A stretch of DNA of 64,000 nt. Origin: Fabrea salina (Eukaryota; Ciliophora; Heterotrichea; Heterotrichida; Fabreidae). The notes below the pieces were generated by a model. That model was not told where the DNA came from. It ran no database searches and saw nothing but the letters and a program-made list of their open reading frames with translations. Both the position numbers and the translations under genes were made by a program. The stretch covers positions 1-64,000 of the forward strand of contig JALIHJ010000076.1 in assembly GCA_022984795.1 (NCBI GenBank), read 5' to 3'. Below, in pieces: positions 38,314 to 49,746 of the stretch (its first letter is position 1; each line of letters starts with the position of its first letter).

Positions 38314-41300
38314 TATGAAATACAGACAGAGCGCTTCAAACCGTAGTCTAAATACACTCTAAAGGACTCCAACAAGTTCATTCCTTCAAACAAGCCTCTG
38401 AGACCAGGAGTAAGGGGATTGGTGCTCAGAGTTATGTATGAAAGAATCTCTAGGGTGTTCATGAGCTTCCACAAAACTGAAGGATTGGGGTTGAAGAAAC
38501 TGAAAAGAGCCGTGGTAGCTCCTGCCCCTGCAGCTACTGCTTGTGCTTGTTCTCTAGCTTGTTTAGTCATTATTCCAGCTGGGTCGTGTTCTTTAAGTGC
38601 TGTTTGGAGTTCTTGGGTCACTAAGAGGTAGTTGGACTCACTTGTGATGTTGGGAATCAGAGTCAGAGAAACTGTTTCGCCTTCTGCAACGTATGAGTCA
38701 AACTCCATAGTGAAGTCGTAAGTTCTAAGGTCAACCTCCTGAAGTTCATAAGTGTACTTAATGGTTTTATTCTGAACAGAGAACTCAAAACTAGATGGTT
38801 CTAAGGAAGAGTTAAGAGTCTCTGTGAAGCTAAGAGTAAGGGTGTTGTTTTCGTTTGTGAGGTTGGCAGAGAATGTGCCTCTGTTGCAGAACCCGTACTC
38901 TTGAACATAGCCTTGGTTGCACTCACAGGTACTTTCAGTCACCAAAGCATTTTCCACACAACTACTGCACCTTTCATACTCACAGTCCACACACAAGTCA
39001 TTGCCACACAAACTGCAGGTAGAGTTGTTCACACACCCAGAGTAACAGTTAGACCTGCATTGCTCACACTGATTTCCATTCCAAAACTCATCTATGCTAC
39101 ACAAAGGTAAGCACTTGTTTGAGTTGTTAACTGGACAAAACTCACACTCGTTACAACTCTCTAGTAAGTCTCTTAAGTCCACTGCTGAGTTGTAAACCCT
39201 GATCTCCCAAATGAACCCCTCAAAAAAGTTGCCAAAGGTTTCTGAGTGTTTAGCTCCAATAGTGAACAAAAAGTTAGTTTCTGCGTCCACCAACCAGTAA
39301 TCTCCCATGCCCTTTGACAGCACCCTAGTGTTGTTGTAGTAGGTTTCTAGTTTAAACTCAAACTGGTCAAAGAAAGTTTTTACAGTCAGCAAGTTCCAGT
39401 AACTACTTACTCTAGTTTGGGATTGAAAGGACTCATTAAGTTTTAAGTAAACCTGGAAGTCTAAAAGTCCAATCTCTAGGATGTTTGTGAGGTCATGTTG
39501 CTTTGAAAGCAAAACTCCCGATCCAGAGAGTGGTCTAGTCCACATACTCACTGTAAACTCAGGAGCTAGTACTAGCAAAGGTTCTGAAACACCTTTGTAA
39601 GGCGGCAGTTGCATCACTGAAGTTCCTCTGAAGTAGTAACCCCTGTCTTTAGTAGGGTAAGGATCAGTTTCATGGAAGAAGGGGTAAAACTGATCGTTGA
39701 TTCCTGTGAGCACTGGAATTGAGTTTCTGGAGTCTTTCAGTGAGTTCTGCATTGTTTTAAGTGTCAACTGGAACACAAAGTCAGAGATCTCTATAAAGGA
39801 CCCAGTAGAAGAACAAGTGTAACTTGTAGGACACACAGAACTGCACACTCCTTGAACTAAGTACTTGCCTTGGCACTCTATGCACTCAAAAGCCGAAGGA
39901 GAATAACACTCTATGCAGCTTTCAGTGCACACCAAAGAAATATAGTTAATGCCAGGGTCCAGTGGAACAGCATAGTCTCTGCAAGTCATTTGAGGTTGGT
40001 AGTTTCCTTGGATGTAGGACTCTAACTGGCAAGTTATCAAAGTGTCTGAGTTTGTCTGAACTGTGCACTTTGAAGTCCCTATTTTAATCTCGAACTCAGA
40101 TGGGTCTCCAGGAAACTTCTCTCCGTTAATGGTTACTACACCTGAACTCTCAAAGAAGCTTTTAATGACTGGCTGGAAAGAGCAATCCCCTCTACACATG
40201 GTTAGTCTGTTGTCAATCCAAACTCTGAGTTGAGGCTTAGTTTCATAAGTTCTTAAAAAGTCAGAAGGGATCACAAACCAGAACTGGGAGTCTGTTGAGG
40301 CTTCTCGTAAAGTTTCTCCATCTACTTCACTGCCGTCTTTGAGTTTGAATTTTAAATCAGAGGGGCTGGGATTCATGTAGCTAGGAAGAAGAGCGTAAAT
40401 GTAGTTATTGTGGCAGTAGATAAACAAATTGAAGTAAGTTGCACTTGTGTAAGTTTGAAGGACAATTACCAATATCGAACCCATTCAAGATTGCCTTGTC
40501 TTGTCCTTTGTAAACAAATGGACGTTTATTGCTGTTAAGGGTATTAGAGCTCAGGTCCAGTCTTTTGATCAGAGGAAATCCATTTCTTTGACCACTCCCA
40601 GGCATCTCTACTCCCATAACAAAAGAATTGCGCCCTCCCGAGCTTAGGTGCTCTACTTCTAAGTAGTAGGACTCTCCAGCTGTCAAAACTATAGAGTTTG
40701 ACTTATTACCTTCCCATATGAAATAAGTATGCTCGTCTGACTCCTCACTCGAATTAATTATTTCTTGCTTGTTGAGAGGGTTGGAGTCGGTACTCAGATA
40801 AACTCTAACACTCCCTCTGAAAGAAACATAGAATGTATGCTCCCCTGTTCTGGTCGCCCTGAAGAGTCCGTAGATGAGCGAGTCGTAGTTGTCCATGGTC
40901 GTAAGAATAGCTGCTGAAGGAATGACTGTTCTCTGAACTAGTTCACTCTCCACTCGAATGCTTCCTGGGTTGTAAGTTTCCCTGACCAATCCTGCACTTC
41001 CCTCATAGTAGTTTCTGTTCTTCAAATCGAAATAGACTCCACTGCTGCACTTAACAGTGTTGAAGCTCGCTTCTGAGACTTGGCATGGTGATCCATCTAC
41101 TTCTACCTGGACTCTAGAAGTGTCACTAGGAAAGGATTTCCCTGTGACTGTAACAGCTACTCCTTGTTCTAAATTAGCTGACACTGACTCCACAGCACCT
41201 ATAGTTCTGAACCAGTACTGCTCTCCTTCTAGATTGTACCCTGATTTCCAGTAGACTCCTTTTAGCCTACCTGAAGTATTATATTCCACACTCTGGTCCC

Positions 41301-41829
41301 CGTGCACATTATTGCCTACTTGTGCACTAAGAATGTAAGGATTAGAGTTTTCTACATATTCACTCTCGAATATTGCTTCTACTCCGTTTACTTTTAAATG
41401 GTCAATATGATCCTTTTTAATTTCTTTGTGAAGAAAACAAAGGCTAGTAATATCTTGAGCAGTTCCTTCGCTCGGAATCAAAACTAATGCGTAGCCACCC
41501 CAGCCCCACCTTAATTGATTGCTGTCTGGGTATGAGTATATTGAAACGGAGTTGTGCAGCACTTCTAAGTCGGGGTATGACCCATCATCATTGTGGTTCC
41601 AAGGAGGAATGAGGCATTCGATTGTTTCTGCCTCAATAGAAAGTATTTCACACTCACTTGCTCCTAGCCTAACTTGGTAATTTTGAGGGTTCAAATCGTC
41701 TGTAAAGTCCCCTAGTAAAAAAAGGCTGCTTAAACCGTTAAAGCGGTCGGGGTCAATGGTTTTATTATCTGGAGTAGCTATGTTAGTAACCGTCGCTGCT
41801 TGGCATAATTTTAGCAATAGCAAAATCAT
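38313..41829 (-). pseudogene. IPT/PA14/LamG surface protein, truncated before membrane domain (array copy 3)
   Basis: Start ATG 41827-41829 (MILLLLKLCQAATV). Signal peptide, IPT, PA14, spacer domain, second IPT, LamG-like domain and Cys-rich repeats are all present. There is one frame change at about 40465-40480, where the paralogue reads YFNLYVYCHDN; one base too many in CTTAC would explain it. The protein stops at 38313-38315 just after the conserved segment LTPGLRGLFEGMN, so the multi-pass C-terminal domain of the other copies is missing. It could be a secreted decoy form with a single sequence error, or a decaying gene. LamG and Cys-rich parts are closest to copy 1. Confidence 0.6.
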
Positions 41830-41961
41830 ATTTATCACCCGCTTTAACTAGTTAGATGATTAATTCGGGTAATCACACTCAAGTCACTGTTCACTAGAAG
41901 ACAGAAACAAAGTCCACTCTAAAGACCACAGAGTTCAAGAATTGACCTATAACTAATATAA
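41830..41961. promoter_or_regulatory. 132-bp divergent promoter (array copy 3 / solenoid gene)
   Basis: Between divergent ATGs; AATATAA abuts the plus-strand start and GATAAAT the minus-strand start. Confidence 0.4.
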
Positions 41962-44900
41962 ATGTCTGAATCCCTAGGCACTTTCAGAGAAAGCAACGAA
42001 GAAATTTACGACTTAATGAACAACGGAGTTTACAGGTACGACCCAGAAGAGGTCAAAGAAGTCCTTAAAGACAACATCATTTCCAAAAAGTTGTCTAAAC
42101 TGCTCAACTTCTACGAAAAGCCCAACCCACAAAGCAGAGAAAGGTTCCAAAAGTCAGAGATGAACTTAGGAGGCACCCAAACCTTCAAAGAAGTACTTAA
42201 GACCTTTGTAGTTGAGTTGTCCCAGAAAATCGAACTCCAAGAAGAACAAACTTCAGACTTAGTTAGGGTGTTCTTTATAAAGCACCAAGCACTCTTCAAC
42301 AAACTCAAAGGCGAAGAAGGCGACCAGGTCCGAAAAGACTTCCAGGTCCTGTTTAACCCCATCACTCAGTTGTACTACAACGAGCGTATTACTCTTCTTA
42401 AGACTTTAGGAGTCATTGTAGGCACCAGCAGGGCAGAAGGCAACCCAGGACAGCTTCCTTGTCTGGAGTTTTTGGGAGAAGCTTTCAGAGAAAACTCCGT
42501 TGAAAACCTTGTTTGGGAACTTTACTGCCAAACTTCTGCGCGGGAAATTCCCCAACAGGTTTACGCTCCCCAAGAACGCGAAGAGTGGATTCTGCAGTGC
42601 TTGCAAGAACAAAAGGAACTCTTAGAAATCTTAGTTCTGGCCCATAATGCCTTTGCACACATTGGCTCTGCAAGGTTCCTAGACTACCTGCAAACCTTCA
42701 CTAAACAAGAGTTCCAAGGCAACTTCAAACAACTTTACAAAGACTCTTTTTTGGCTGAGTACAAACTAGCCCAGAGACTGCTGATTTCCCAAATAGGAGA
42801 CTTAAGCATGTTTGTGTTGTTGTCTGCAGTGAGACTCGACGCCTTTGCTGAAAGAGGGTTCTTGGAAGGATTCAATCCCCACAAAAACCCTTACAGCTTA
42901 ATTAACAACCAAGAAAACACACCTAAGATCCTTGAGTTCTTCAAAACACTTTTAGAAGGCAATGAGTTTGTGAGTGAACACATGGGATCAGTCGTGGTGA
43001 GTTGGTTGTGCTTGATGACTTGGGCCCAAACCCTTCCTCAAGGCTACACTGTGTTTAGCCCAGGAGACCAAGATCCCGTTCAACAACTAGCCACTAAGTT
43101 CTACGTGCTGGACTTTCTCCGCAACACCACTCAGAGAGAAACCTTCCAGGACTCCTCTTTAGAAGTGGCTTCAGCCCTCAAATACACCCTCATGAGTTTG
43201 GTTTCTGCTGTTCAGTCACAAACCAACGTAGAGATGGCAAAGGACTACGGAGTCTTTGTAGAAATAACTTGTGCTTGTCTCAGGAACCAAGGCTCTTCAG
43301 AAACACTCAAGCACTTTTGGTACGAAGACTTTCCTAACCAAGTAGGCCTCTACTCTATGCTGCACCACCTAAGCATGAAGTTCCCCCACGACGGAGAACT
43401 CTTCCTCAAGTTCGTGAACGTTTTAATAGGCAACTCTGAGAACCCCTACGCCGAAGAAGTCATCAAGTACCTAGACACCCTAACTCACTTCACTACAGTG
43501 GTGAACTTTGAGGAAGTGATGTCTAACCCAGACCAAAGCTCTGAGTACGAGTTCGTGGCTGCAAGCCAACTAGTGTCTTCTACCAACCAAAGAAACATGA
43601 TAATAATTCCAGGCAGGACCAGAGCTAAAAAGCTTGGAGAGCAGGGCAGAACTCGACTTTTAGTGAGTTTCAACATCAGGTACTCTTTCTGGCCTTTTGT
43701 GTTTAACTACTGGGAAACAGAAGTCCAAAGGATCAAAAACGGGTACCCCTACACCACTCAGGACTTAAAAGTTTTGTTCGAGTACATCAAACTAGTTTGC
43801 GAAGTAGTCATGATTGACCCCTCTGTGACTCCTGCCTTAGAAAAGTTCGGCTTAAGGGAACCTGCAAACCACCCTTCAGAAGTCCACGTTACCCGAAGAA
43901 CTCCTGAAGTCCCCAAGACCGAACTAGTTTACTTACTGATAGAGTCCTTTATAGAGCTTTCGAAGCTGACAAACACTCCTTTAGAAGTCCTTTCAGAACT
44001 AATAGAAACCACTCTGGCAGTTTACGCAAGTGAAAACAAAGAAGTAGAGAACCACGCAGTTGCTACTGTTTTAGCGAGGGTTTCAGCTGAAAGGCACGGT
44101 ACAAGGGGGATATTCCACTCACACCCCCTGTTTCTTTCAGCAAGCAAACTCAGAAGCGTAGAAAAAGAAGCTGAAAGGTACAACGTAAGTTTAGCAATGA
44201 TGGAGTTGGTGTCCTACATCTTGGAAGACGAAGCTGTGCTGCTTCTGTACCCACTTGAAGACTCTGTTGTGATCCAGGAGTCCCTTAAGTTCGGCTTAAC
44301 TGAAGTTTTGCCTGAGTGTTTTTTGTGGCCTGACAACTACAAGTGGCAAGCTGCAAACTTAACTTTGAAGTTCCTAGAAAACTTGGTCTCTAAGTACTTC
44401 AGGTTCGTCAAACAAAAGCCTCCTTCTTCCAACCAAAGGAACTCCTTACTGAGTTTAATCACTACCCAACTTAACAAAGTTGACTGTGCACAGTTTATCT
44501 TGCACTCCTTAAGGGTGTCTCACTACTTAAACGAACTTGAAGAAATGGTTTTTGAAAACGTGCACTGGACCTACGCTACCAAGAAGCATGAGTTCCAAGC
44601 CGAAGACCTCAGAAGCATCAAAACCATGGTTTTCAGGGGACTGAGTTTGCTTAAGTTAGTTACTGAACTAATCATTTACACAGAACAACTTCCCCAAGAG
44701 CACGGACTAGACTTTCTGCACTTGATTCGTGAAATGAAGTCAGCAGTTCTGCAGACTCTGAGTGAAGACTCCCTTCCTTTAGTGACTGCTTTGATGTCTT
44801 ACATAGACTTTGCCTTTGAGCTCTCCTTAGTTGAAGAAACCCAAGAAAACATTGCTTTGGTTGCTTTGGAAAACATCAACTTGTTTGTGATTATTTGGAA

Positions 44901-47616
44901 GAACTCAGTCCAAAAACCCGCCTTTGAAAACTTCTTCTCTTCAGGCACACAAATGATCAAAGACAACTTTTTGAAGCACTGTTCTGAAAGCATTCTTGAA
45001 AAAAAAACCAACAGTTCAGTGCAGCTGCAGCTAGGCATGCTGGAACTCCTTGTTAGCTCTTTGCCTTACCAAGTGTCTTTTTGCAACTCTTTGTTTGCTT
45101 CTCAGAACTTCTCACAGGAGTTCACCCTAGTTGTAGAAGCTTACAAAATGCTTCCGAGAGAAGAGTCCAGCACTGAAAAGATGCAACTTTTAGAGCACTA
45201 CTTGTGTTTTTATGAACAGTTAGTTCTTTGTGAGCACAACTACTCCATTTTGGAGTCTTTAATTGGGTCCAAAGAAAAGCTGATTTCTTCGTTTATAGAA
45301 GCTGTCAACAAAATGTTTTCTGAAACCAAAGAACCTTCTGGGTTCGAAGCTTGTGTGTGCATGCACTGTTACTCACTTGTGTTCAACTTACTTACTGTGT
45401 GCCACCACCAAAACCCCAAGTTCTCAAACGACTCCCTTGAGTTGGTGTTCAGAAGCCAAGTACTGGCTAAGTTCCTTAAGTTGGGAGTGAAGAGTTGCTT
45501 GACTGAAATGACTCTCTACAGAATGCAGGAAGCCAACAACAAACTGGCAGACTGCAACACCGACCTTGCTTTGGAAGACTTTGCTGTAAGGCAACTCGAC
45601 GACTCGCCCAACTGGAAGTTCTTTGAGTGCAACTCCAACCAGTACGGCACTAAGTTCCAACTCGACAGTTTAAGAATGACTTTGGCTCTGGAAATGTGTG
45701 GAGTGCCTGCTTCGTTTTTGGGAGACTTGATTAGCATTGCAGAAACTTACAACGTCGAAACTTCACTATTGGACTGCCAAGAGCTTATGATGGACAGTTT
45801 CAAAAAGCTGTTTGGAGTGCTTTCGAGTTATGGAACTAAAGGAGAACCACTTACGGGCCTGCCAGTTCCTTGGCACTTTGAAGAAACCAAACAAGTTAAG
45901 TTCGTGGTGGGGTCCCAGGGTCCTGAAGCTTCAGCAGAGTGTTTTAGAATACTTACAGTGGTTGTGGAGAGTTTGTGGTTGGACACCAAAAAAGAACTCA
46001 ACATCTTTGTAGACTTAGTGAGGAGGAACTTAGAACACAGGTACCAGATTTTGAGTTTTTGCTACAACTTAGCTTTGCACATAACTACTGACTCCAAAAA
46101 CGAAGCTGTTGAAAGAGCTAAGGACGAGTTCTTCAACTGCTCAATTAAAGTCCTTGCTGAAATGCACGAGTTCCTTGGCCAAGTCCAGTTCTTGAGTCCA
46201 GACTTACTTACTTTGCTGATCCTCATGGAAGGATTCTTTTTAAGATCTGCAGAAATCCAAGGACGTCCAGGCCAGTTTGTAGTTTCAATGATTCCTCAAC
46301 TAAAAAGGTTCTTAGTAGCAGACAGTCCTTCGTTTGCACTGTTGATAGCTCTGATTACTGAAAGTTTGAAGTTCATGAAAACAGAAGACTACCCCTACAT
46401 CTTCAAGAACTTAGGCGTCACCAGAGTGCTTTTTGAGAAAATCATGAACCCCCGCTGCACTCACCAAGACTTCTTAGCTGCCATTAAGTTCTGCCAAGCT
46501 TACTCCAGCAACAAGCAGTGTGCCAGACAGCTTTTGTCAGAACGCATTTTGGTCCAGATCTCGAACTCCCCAACTATCAAGGACTTCCAAACTGAGTACG
46601 AAGGCAAGCACAAAAACCCCAAACACATTCTGTGGTGCTGGGTTCTGTGGATGATGAACGGCATGCACGACACTCTTTTTGACGACAAAGCTTTTCTTAA
46701 CCAAGTAATGGACTTTCTGAACTCTTACTCTGAAAGAGTCACTAAAGTCCTTAGGTTCAACTACGTAACAGAAGGCAGGTACGGAGGCCACATTGCTAGT
46801 AGCAAGCAGTTTTCTCTGGCTTACGTGGAGGAACTCCAGCTCCTAACTAGTTTGCTGGCAAAGCTTTCTTCGAACTCAAAACTGTGGAGGTCTTCCCACA
46901 AGAACTCATTGGAGTTGTGGCTCAGTGAAGCTATGCAGCACACCTTCAGGGCCTTTTCTTCACAGGCAGAGACTCTCCAGAACTTCCCACCAATTTCTAT
47001 GAATGAAGACGCCTTAACAGCTAAAACAGTCAGTGGAACTCCCGAAACACCTACCAGAGTGTCTCACTCAGAAGAAAGAGTGACTATTTTTGACAGAGTC
47101 CAAACTACTTACTACGAATACATCCCTAAGTCCCAACCTTCAGGATTTTCTTTCAGTATAGAAAGTGGATTACTGCGTTCACTATACAATTTAATTACGG
47201 CTTTGATACAACAAGCCCAGTTCGACAAACACGTGCCTTTCCCCAACAGCACTTTACTTGACTCCTGCAAGTTTGTGTTGCTGTACTACACAAAACTTAA
47301 GGCCAACCACAACATCTACTCAGAACTAGAAAAACTAGCCAACTCTTTGATCAAAAGTGCAGAGTTTTCGCTTGCTTACGGTTCACTGAACCACCTCTTC
47401 GAACTAGACTTGGAGAGTCAACTGCAGATGGCAAAAGAAAGTTTTGAAATGAGTTTTTACTACTTTTTGAAGTCAGACTTAGCTACGAAGAGCGAACTTA
47501 AAGCAGAAGCACAAGGAGTGTTAACTGGGTGGATTGGCCAAGTCGAAACTTCAACCTCAAGACACGAGCCAGAAGACCCCTTTATAGCTTGGATGCAAGA
47601 ACAAGTTAGAGTTTAA
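41962..47616 (+). CDS. Giant alpha-solenoid protein, Nup205/Nup188-like
   Basis: 1884 residues in one unbroken frame, almost wholly alpha-helical, without membrane segments or enzyme motifs. Length, helical-repeat character and an early helix pair (NPITQLYYNERITLLKTL) resemble the Nup192/205 and Nup188 inner-ring scaffold nucleoporins, where a comparable YQERL-type helix occurs; the middle segment SFNIRYSFWPFVFNYWETEV and the long C-terminal helices fit too. Assignment rests on architecture more than motifs; another HEAT-repeat scaffold is possible. The stop is followed after six bases by the next ATG. Confidence 0.5.
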   Translation: MSESLGTFRESNEEIYDLMNNGVYRYDPEEVKEVLKDNIISKKLSKLLNFYEKPNPQSRERFQKSEMNLGGTQTFKEVLKTFVVELSQKIELQEEQTSDLVRVFFIKHQALFNKLKGEEGDQVRKDFQVLFNPITQLYYNERITLLKTLGVIVGTSRAEGNPGQLPCLEFLGEAFRENSVENLVWELYCQTSAREIPQQVYAPQEREEWILQCLQEQKELLEILVLAHNAFAHIGSARFLDYLQTFTKQEFQGNFKQLYKDSFLAEYKLAQRLLISQIGDLSMFVLLSAVRLDAFAERGFLEGFNPHKNPYSLINNQENTPKILEFFKTLLEGNEFVSEHMGSVVVSWLCLMTWAQTLPQGYTVFSPGDQDPVQQLATKFYVLDFLRNTTQRETFQDSSLEVASALKYTLMSLVSAVQSQTNVEMAKDYGVFVEITCACLRNQGSSETLKHFWYEDFPNQVGLYSMLHHLSMKFPHDGELFLKFVNVLIGNSENPYAEEVIKYLDTLTHFTTVVNFEEVMSNPDQSSEYEFVAASQLVSSTNQRNMIIIPGRTRAKKLGEQGRTRLLVSFNIRYSFWPFVFNYWETEVQRIKNGYPYTTQDLKVLFEYIKLVCEVVMIDPSVTPALEKFGLREPANHPSEVHVTRRTPEVPKTELVYLLIESFIELSKLTNTPLEVLSELIETTLAVYASENKEVENHAVATVLARVSAERHGTRGIFHSHPLFLSASKLRSVEKEAERYNVSLAMMELVSYILEDEAVLLLYPLEDSVVIQESLKFGLTEVLPECFLWPDNYKWQAANLTLKFLENLVSKYFRFVKQKPPSSNQRNSLLSLITTQLNKVDCAQFILHSLRVSHYLNELEEMVFENVHWTYATKKHEFQAEDLRSIKTMVFRGLSLLKLVTELIIYTEQLPQEHGLDFLHLIREMKSAVLQTLSEDSLPLVTALMSYIDFAFELSLVEETQENIALVALENINLFVIIWKNSVQKPAFENFFSSGTQMIKDNFLKHCSESILEKKTNSSVQLQLGMLELLVSSLPYQVSFCNSLFASQNFSQEFTLVVEAYKMLPREESSTEKMQLLEHYLCFYEQLVLCEHNYSILESLIGSKEKLISSFIEAVNKMFSETKEPSGFEACVCMHCYSLVFNLLTVCHHQNPKFSNDSLELVFRSQVLAKFLKLGVKSCLTEMTLYRMQEANNKLADCNTDLALEDFAVRQLDDSPNWKFFECNSNQYGTKFQLDSLRMTLALEMCGVPASFLGDLISIAETYNVETSLLDCQELMMDSFKKLFGVLSSYGTKGEPLTGLPVPWHFEETKQVKFVVGSQGPEASAECFRILTVVVESLWLDTKKELNIFVDLVRRNLEHRYQILSFCYNLALHITTDSKNEAVERAKDEFFNCSIKVLAEMHEFLGQVQFLSPDLLTLLILMEGFFLRSAEIQGRPGQFVVSMIPQLKRFLVADSPSFALLIALITESLKFMKTEDYPYIFKNLGVTRVLFEKIMNPRCTHQDFLAAIKFCQAYSSNKQCARQLLSERILVQISNSPTIKDFQTEYEGKHKNPKHILWCWVLWMMNGMHDTLFDDKAFLNQVMDFLNSYSERVTKVLRFNYVTEGRYGGHIASSKQFSLAYVEELQLLTSLLAKLSSNSKLWRSSHKNSLELWLSEAMQHTFRAFSSQAETLQNFPPISMNEDALTAKTVSGTPETPTRVSHSEERVTIFDRVQTTYYEYIPKSQPSGFSFSIESGLLRSLYNLITALIQQAQFDKHVPFPNSTLLDSCKFVLLYYTKLKANHNIYSELEKLANSLIKSAEFSLAYGSLNHLFELDLESQLQMAKESFEMSFYYFLKSDLATKSELKAEAQGVLTGWIGQVETSTSRHEPEDPFIAWMQEQVRV

Positions 47617-47622
47617 TTAAAA

Positions 47623-48204
47623 ATGATTTGGGTGATATTGGTTTGTCTAGGAGCAGCCCAAGACGCTTCACAGGAATCCAGCAACTTTGACCTGGAGTCC
47701 CAACTTGAAAAACGGTCTCTTTGGTTCACTTGTTTGTCTGTGGTTAGGAGTGCTTACGAACGCGACTCAGAAACAATCCAAAAAGTAGCCCAAGAAAACA
47801 ACTTGCCTGAAGACCGTTTGCAACACAAAGTGATGGCTGACGTTCTGCTGAAGTGCTCGAATTCCTTGAGCAACCAAAAAGTTGAAGAGATCCTAAACAC
47901 TGAAAACCTAGACCTAGAAGACCCTGAAGTTAAAGAAGCAAGTCAGGTAGACCTGCAGAGTTTCAGTAACGAAGAGGACTTAGAACTCACTGAAGAGCAA
48001 CTGAAACTTTTGGACGACATCAACTGGGAGCTCAAAAAAGCACAACAGTTTGTTCAAGCAAATGAAGAACTCCAAAACCAAATAGGCATTCTTCCAGCTC
48101 CTGTTTACTATGGAAGTTTGGTGTTTGGGATGATTTTTCTGTTTGGGTTGTTCTTTTTAGGTATAAAGTTACTTAGCCAAAAGCCTAAAAAAAAGAAAAA
48201 GTAA
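47623..48204 (+). CDS. Small type I ER membrane protein
   Basis: 193 residues. Signal peptide (MIWVILVCLGAAQ), a helical acidic lumenal part with two Cys, one membrane helix near the end (YYGSLVFGMIFLFGLFFLGI) and a short tail ending PKKKKK. The terminal lysines fit a dilysine ER-retrieval signal (K at -3 and -4). No family recognised. The ATG lies six bases after the solenoid gene's stop. Confidence 0.65.
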   Translation: MIWVILVCLGAAQDASQESSNFDLESQLEKRSLWFTCLSVVRSAYERDSETIQKVAQENNLPEDRLQHKVMADVLLKCSNSLSNQKVEEILNTENLDLEDPEVKEASQVDLQSFSNEEDLELTEEQLKLLDDINWELKKAQQFVQANEELQNQIGILPAPVYYGSLVFGMIFLFGLFFLGIKLLSQKPKKKKK

Positions 48205-48246
48205 TTAAGCACTCTAGAAGTAATAGGTTAAAGTACCTGTACATAT

Positions 48247-49675
48247 TCACACTTGCGAAAGAACAATGTGCTGGAATTCTTTTAAGTCGATTTCCCCGTC
48301 CCCGTTTTGGTCCACTAACTGAATGAATTCTTCCCAAACTTGCTGGTTGCACTTGTTATCTCCTTGAAGTATTTTCTGGAGTTCTTCTGAGGAAATACTT
48401 CCACTTCCGTCTCTGTCAAACACTTTAAAGGCTTCGTTTAAGTTTTCTTCTGAAAGCACAGTTCCAACGTTGAAGCTTCCTTTTAAAAACTCAGTGTAGT
48501 CTATGAACCCACTGCAGTCTGCATCAAGCTTTCCAAGGACTTGGTTAGCAAGTTCAGAAGCTGCTTCAGAGTCCACTAACTTAAAACTACTTTCAAGTTC
48601 TTCAAAGTCAAGTTTTCCGTCCCCTTTGGAGTCAATAGCTCTGAAGACCTCCCTAGCTTTTCTTAGTTCTGGAGCAGACATGCACTGGGTGGCAATGAAG
48701 GTGTAAACTGCGTCTTTCAGTTTGTTGTCTACTTTGAAGTTCTGTAAGTTCTTTAGGGTGCTAATGATTTCTTGGTTACTCGAGTTGCTTTGAAAACTGT
48801 TTTGGAGGATCCACTTGTGACCAAGGGCTTCTTCTGCAGAGTACCTTTCACTTACAGGACAAATCAGCTTACCCAGCAGTTCCTTAGCTTCTTCTGACAC
48901 TGCAAGTCCTTTTAAACTGCTTGGAGTTACCTCGGAGGGAAAAACTCCACACAAAAGAGAGTACATCACTACACCTGCACTCCAAATGTCGCACTTTTCG
49001 TCGTAGTCCTTGCTTAGTACTTCCGGAGCTAAGTAAACAGAGTTGTTTACCACTTCAAAAATATCCTCAGAAGTACCTTCAGTGACTTTGCAAGCAAGAC
49101 TTAAGTCTATGAACTTAACGTTGAAGCAGTCCCGCGAACTCTCTACAAGAACTGACCCAGGACACACGTTCCGGTGCATAATGCCCTTTCCGTGCATATA
49201 AGCAAGGGCTGAAAAAATGTGCTTCATTGCCTGGGAAGCTTTAGGTTCAGTAAAGCCTTTCTTTTTAAGTATTTCTTGGTGCAGTTCAGTTCCTCTGCAG
49301 AACTCCAAAACCACGTAAAGTCTTTTCCAGTCCTCAAAGAACTCAAAAATCCGTACCACGTTAGGGTGGTCTATTATCTTCATTATCTGGATCTCGCGTT
49401 CTACTTGGCACCGCAGCATTTCAGAAGTTATCTTTTTCTTTTCTGTAAACTTTCACAGCACGTTTGCGTCCAGTTTCTCGGTGGAAGCAAGCTCTGATCT
49501 CTCCAAAAGCTCCTTTAGACACTACGTGGGCTATTCTGTAAACTTCTTCGAACTTTTTGGAGTTTTCTTGGATGAAGCACCCTGCTAGTACCTGGAGTTG
49601 GTCTGCTTTTTCTACTTGGTTGACTTCAGGTTCCTGTTCTATGTACCTGCGTTTTGTCGAGACCGAACAGCCCAT
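48247..49675 (-). CDS. CDPK-type protein with degenerate kinase site and four EF-hands
   Basis: Start ATG 49673-49675 (MGCSVSTKRR) offers a myristoylation/palmitoylation signal. The kinase domain has a glycine loop (KGAFGEIRACF) and the ATP-binding lysine (RAVKVY), but HRDLKPEN reads HRNVCPGSV and DFG reads DLS: the catalytic Asp, Lys and loop Asn are all changed. APE is kept (LAPEV). Four EF-hand loops follow (DSKGDGKLDFEE, DADCSGFIDYTE, DRDGSGSISSEE, DQNGDGEIDLKE), all with ligand residues. A calcium-binding pseudokinase scaffold at the membrane is inferred. The frame shifts by one base in an A/G-rich run at about 49430-49443 (RKEK then ITSEMLRC), most likely a homopolymer sequence error. 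Confidence 0.85.
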
Positions 49676-49746
49676 CTTAATATTCCAATGGAAATAAAAG
49701 TCAACTCCCACTCGGCCAGAAGACCCAAAACAGTTAGGTGCAACTT

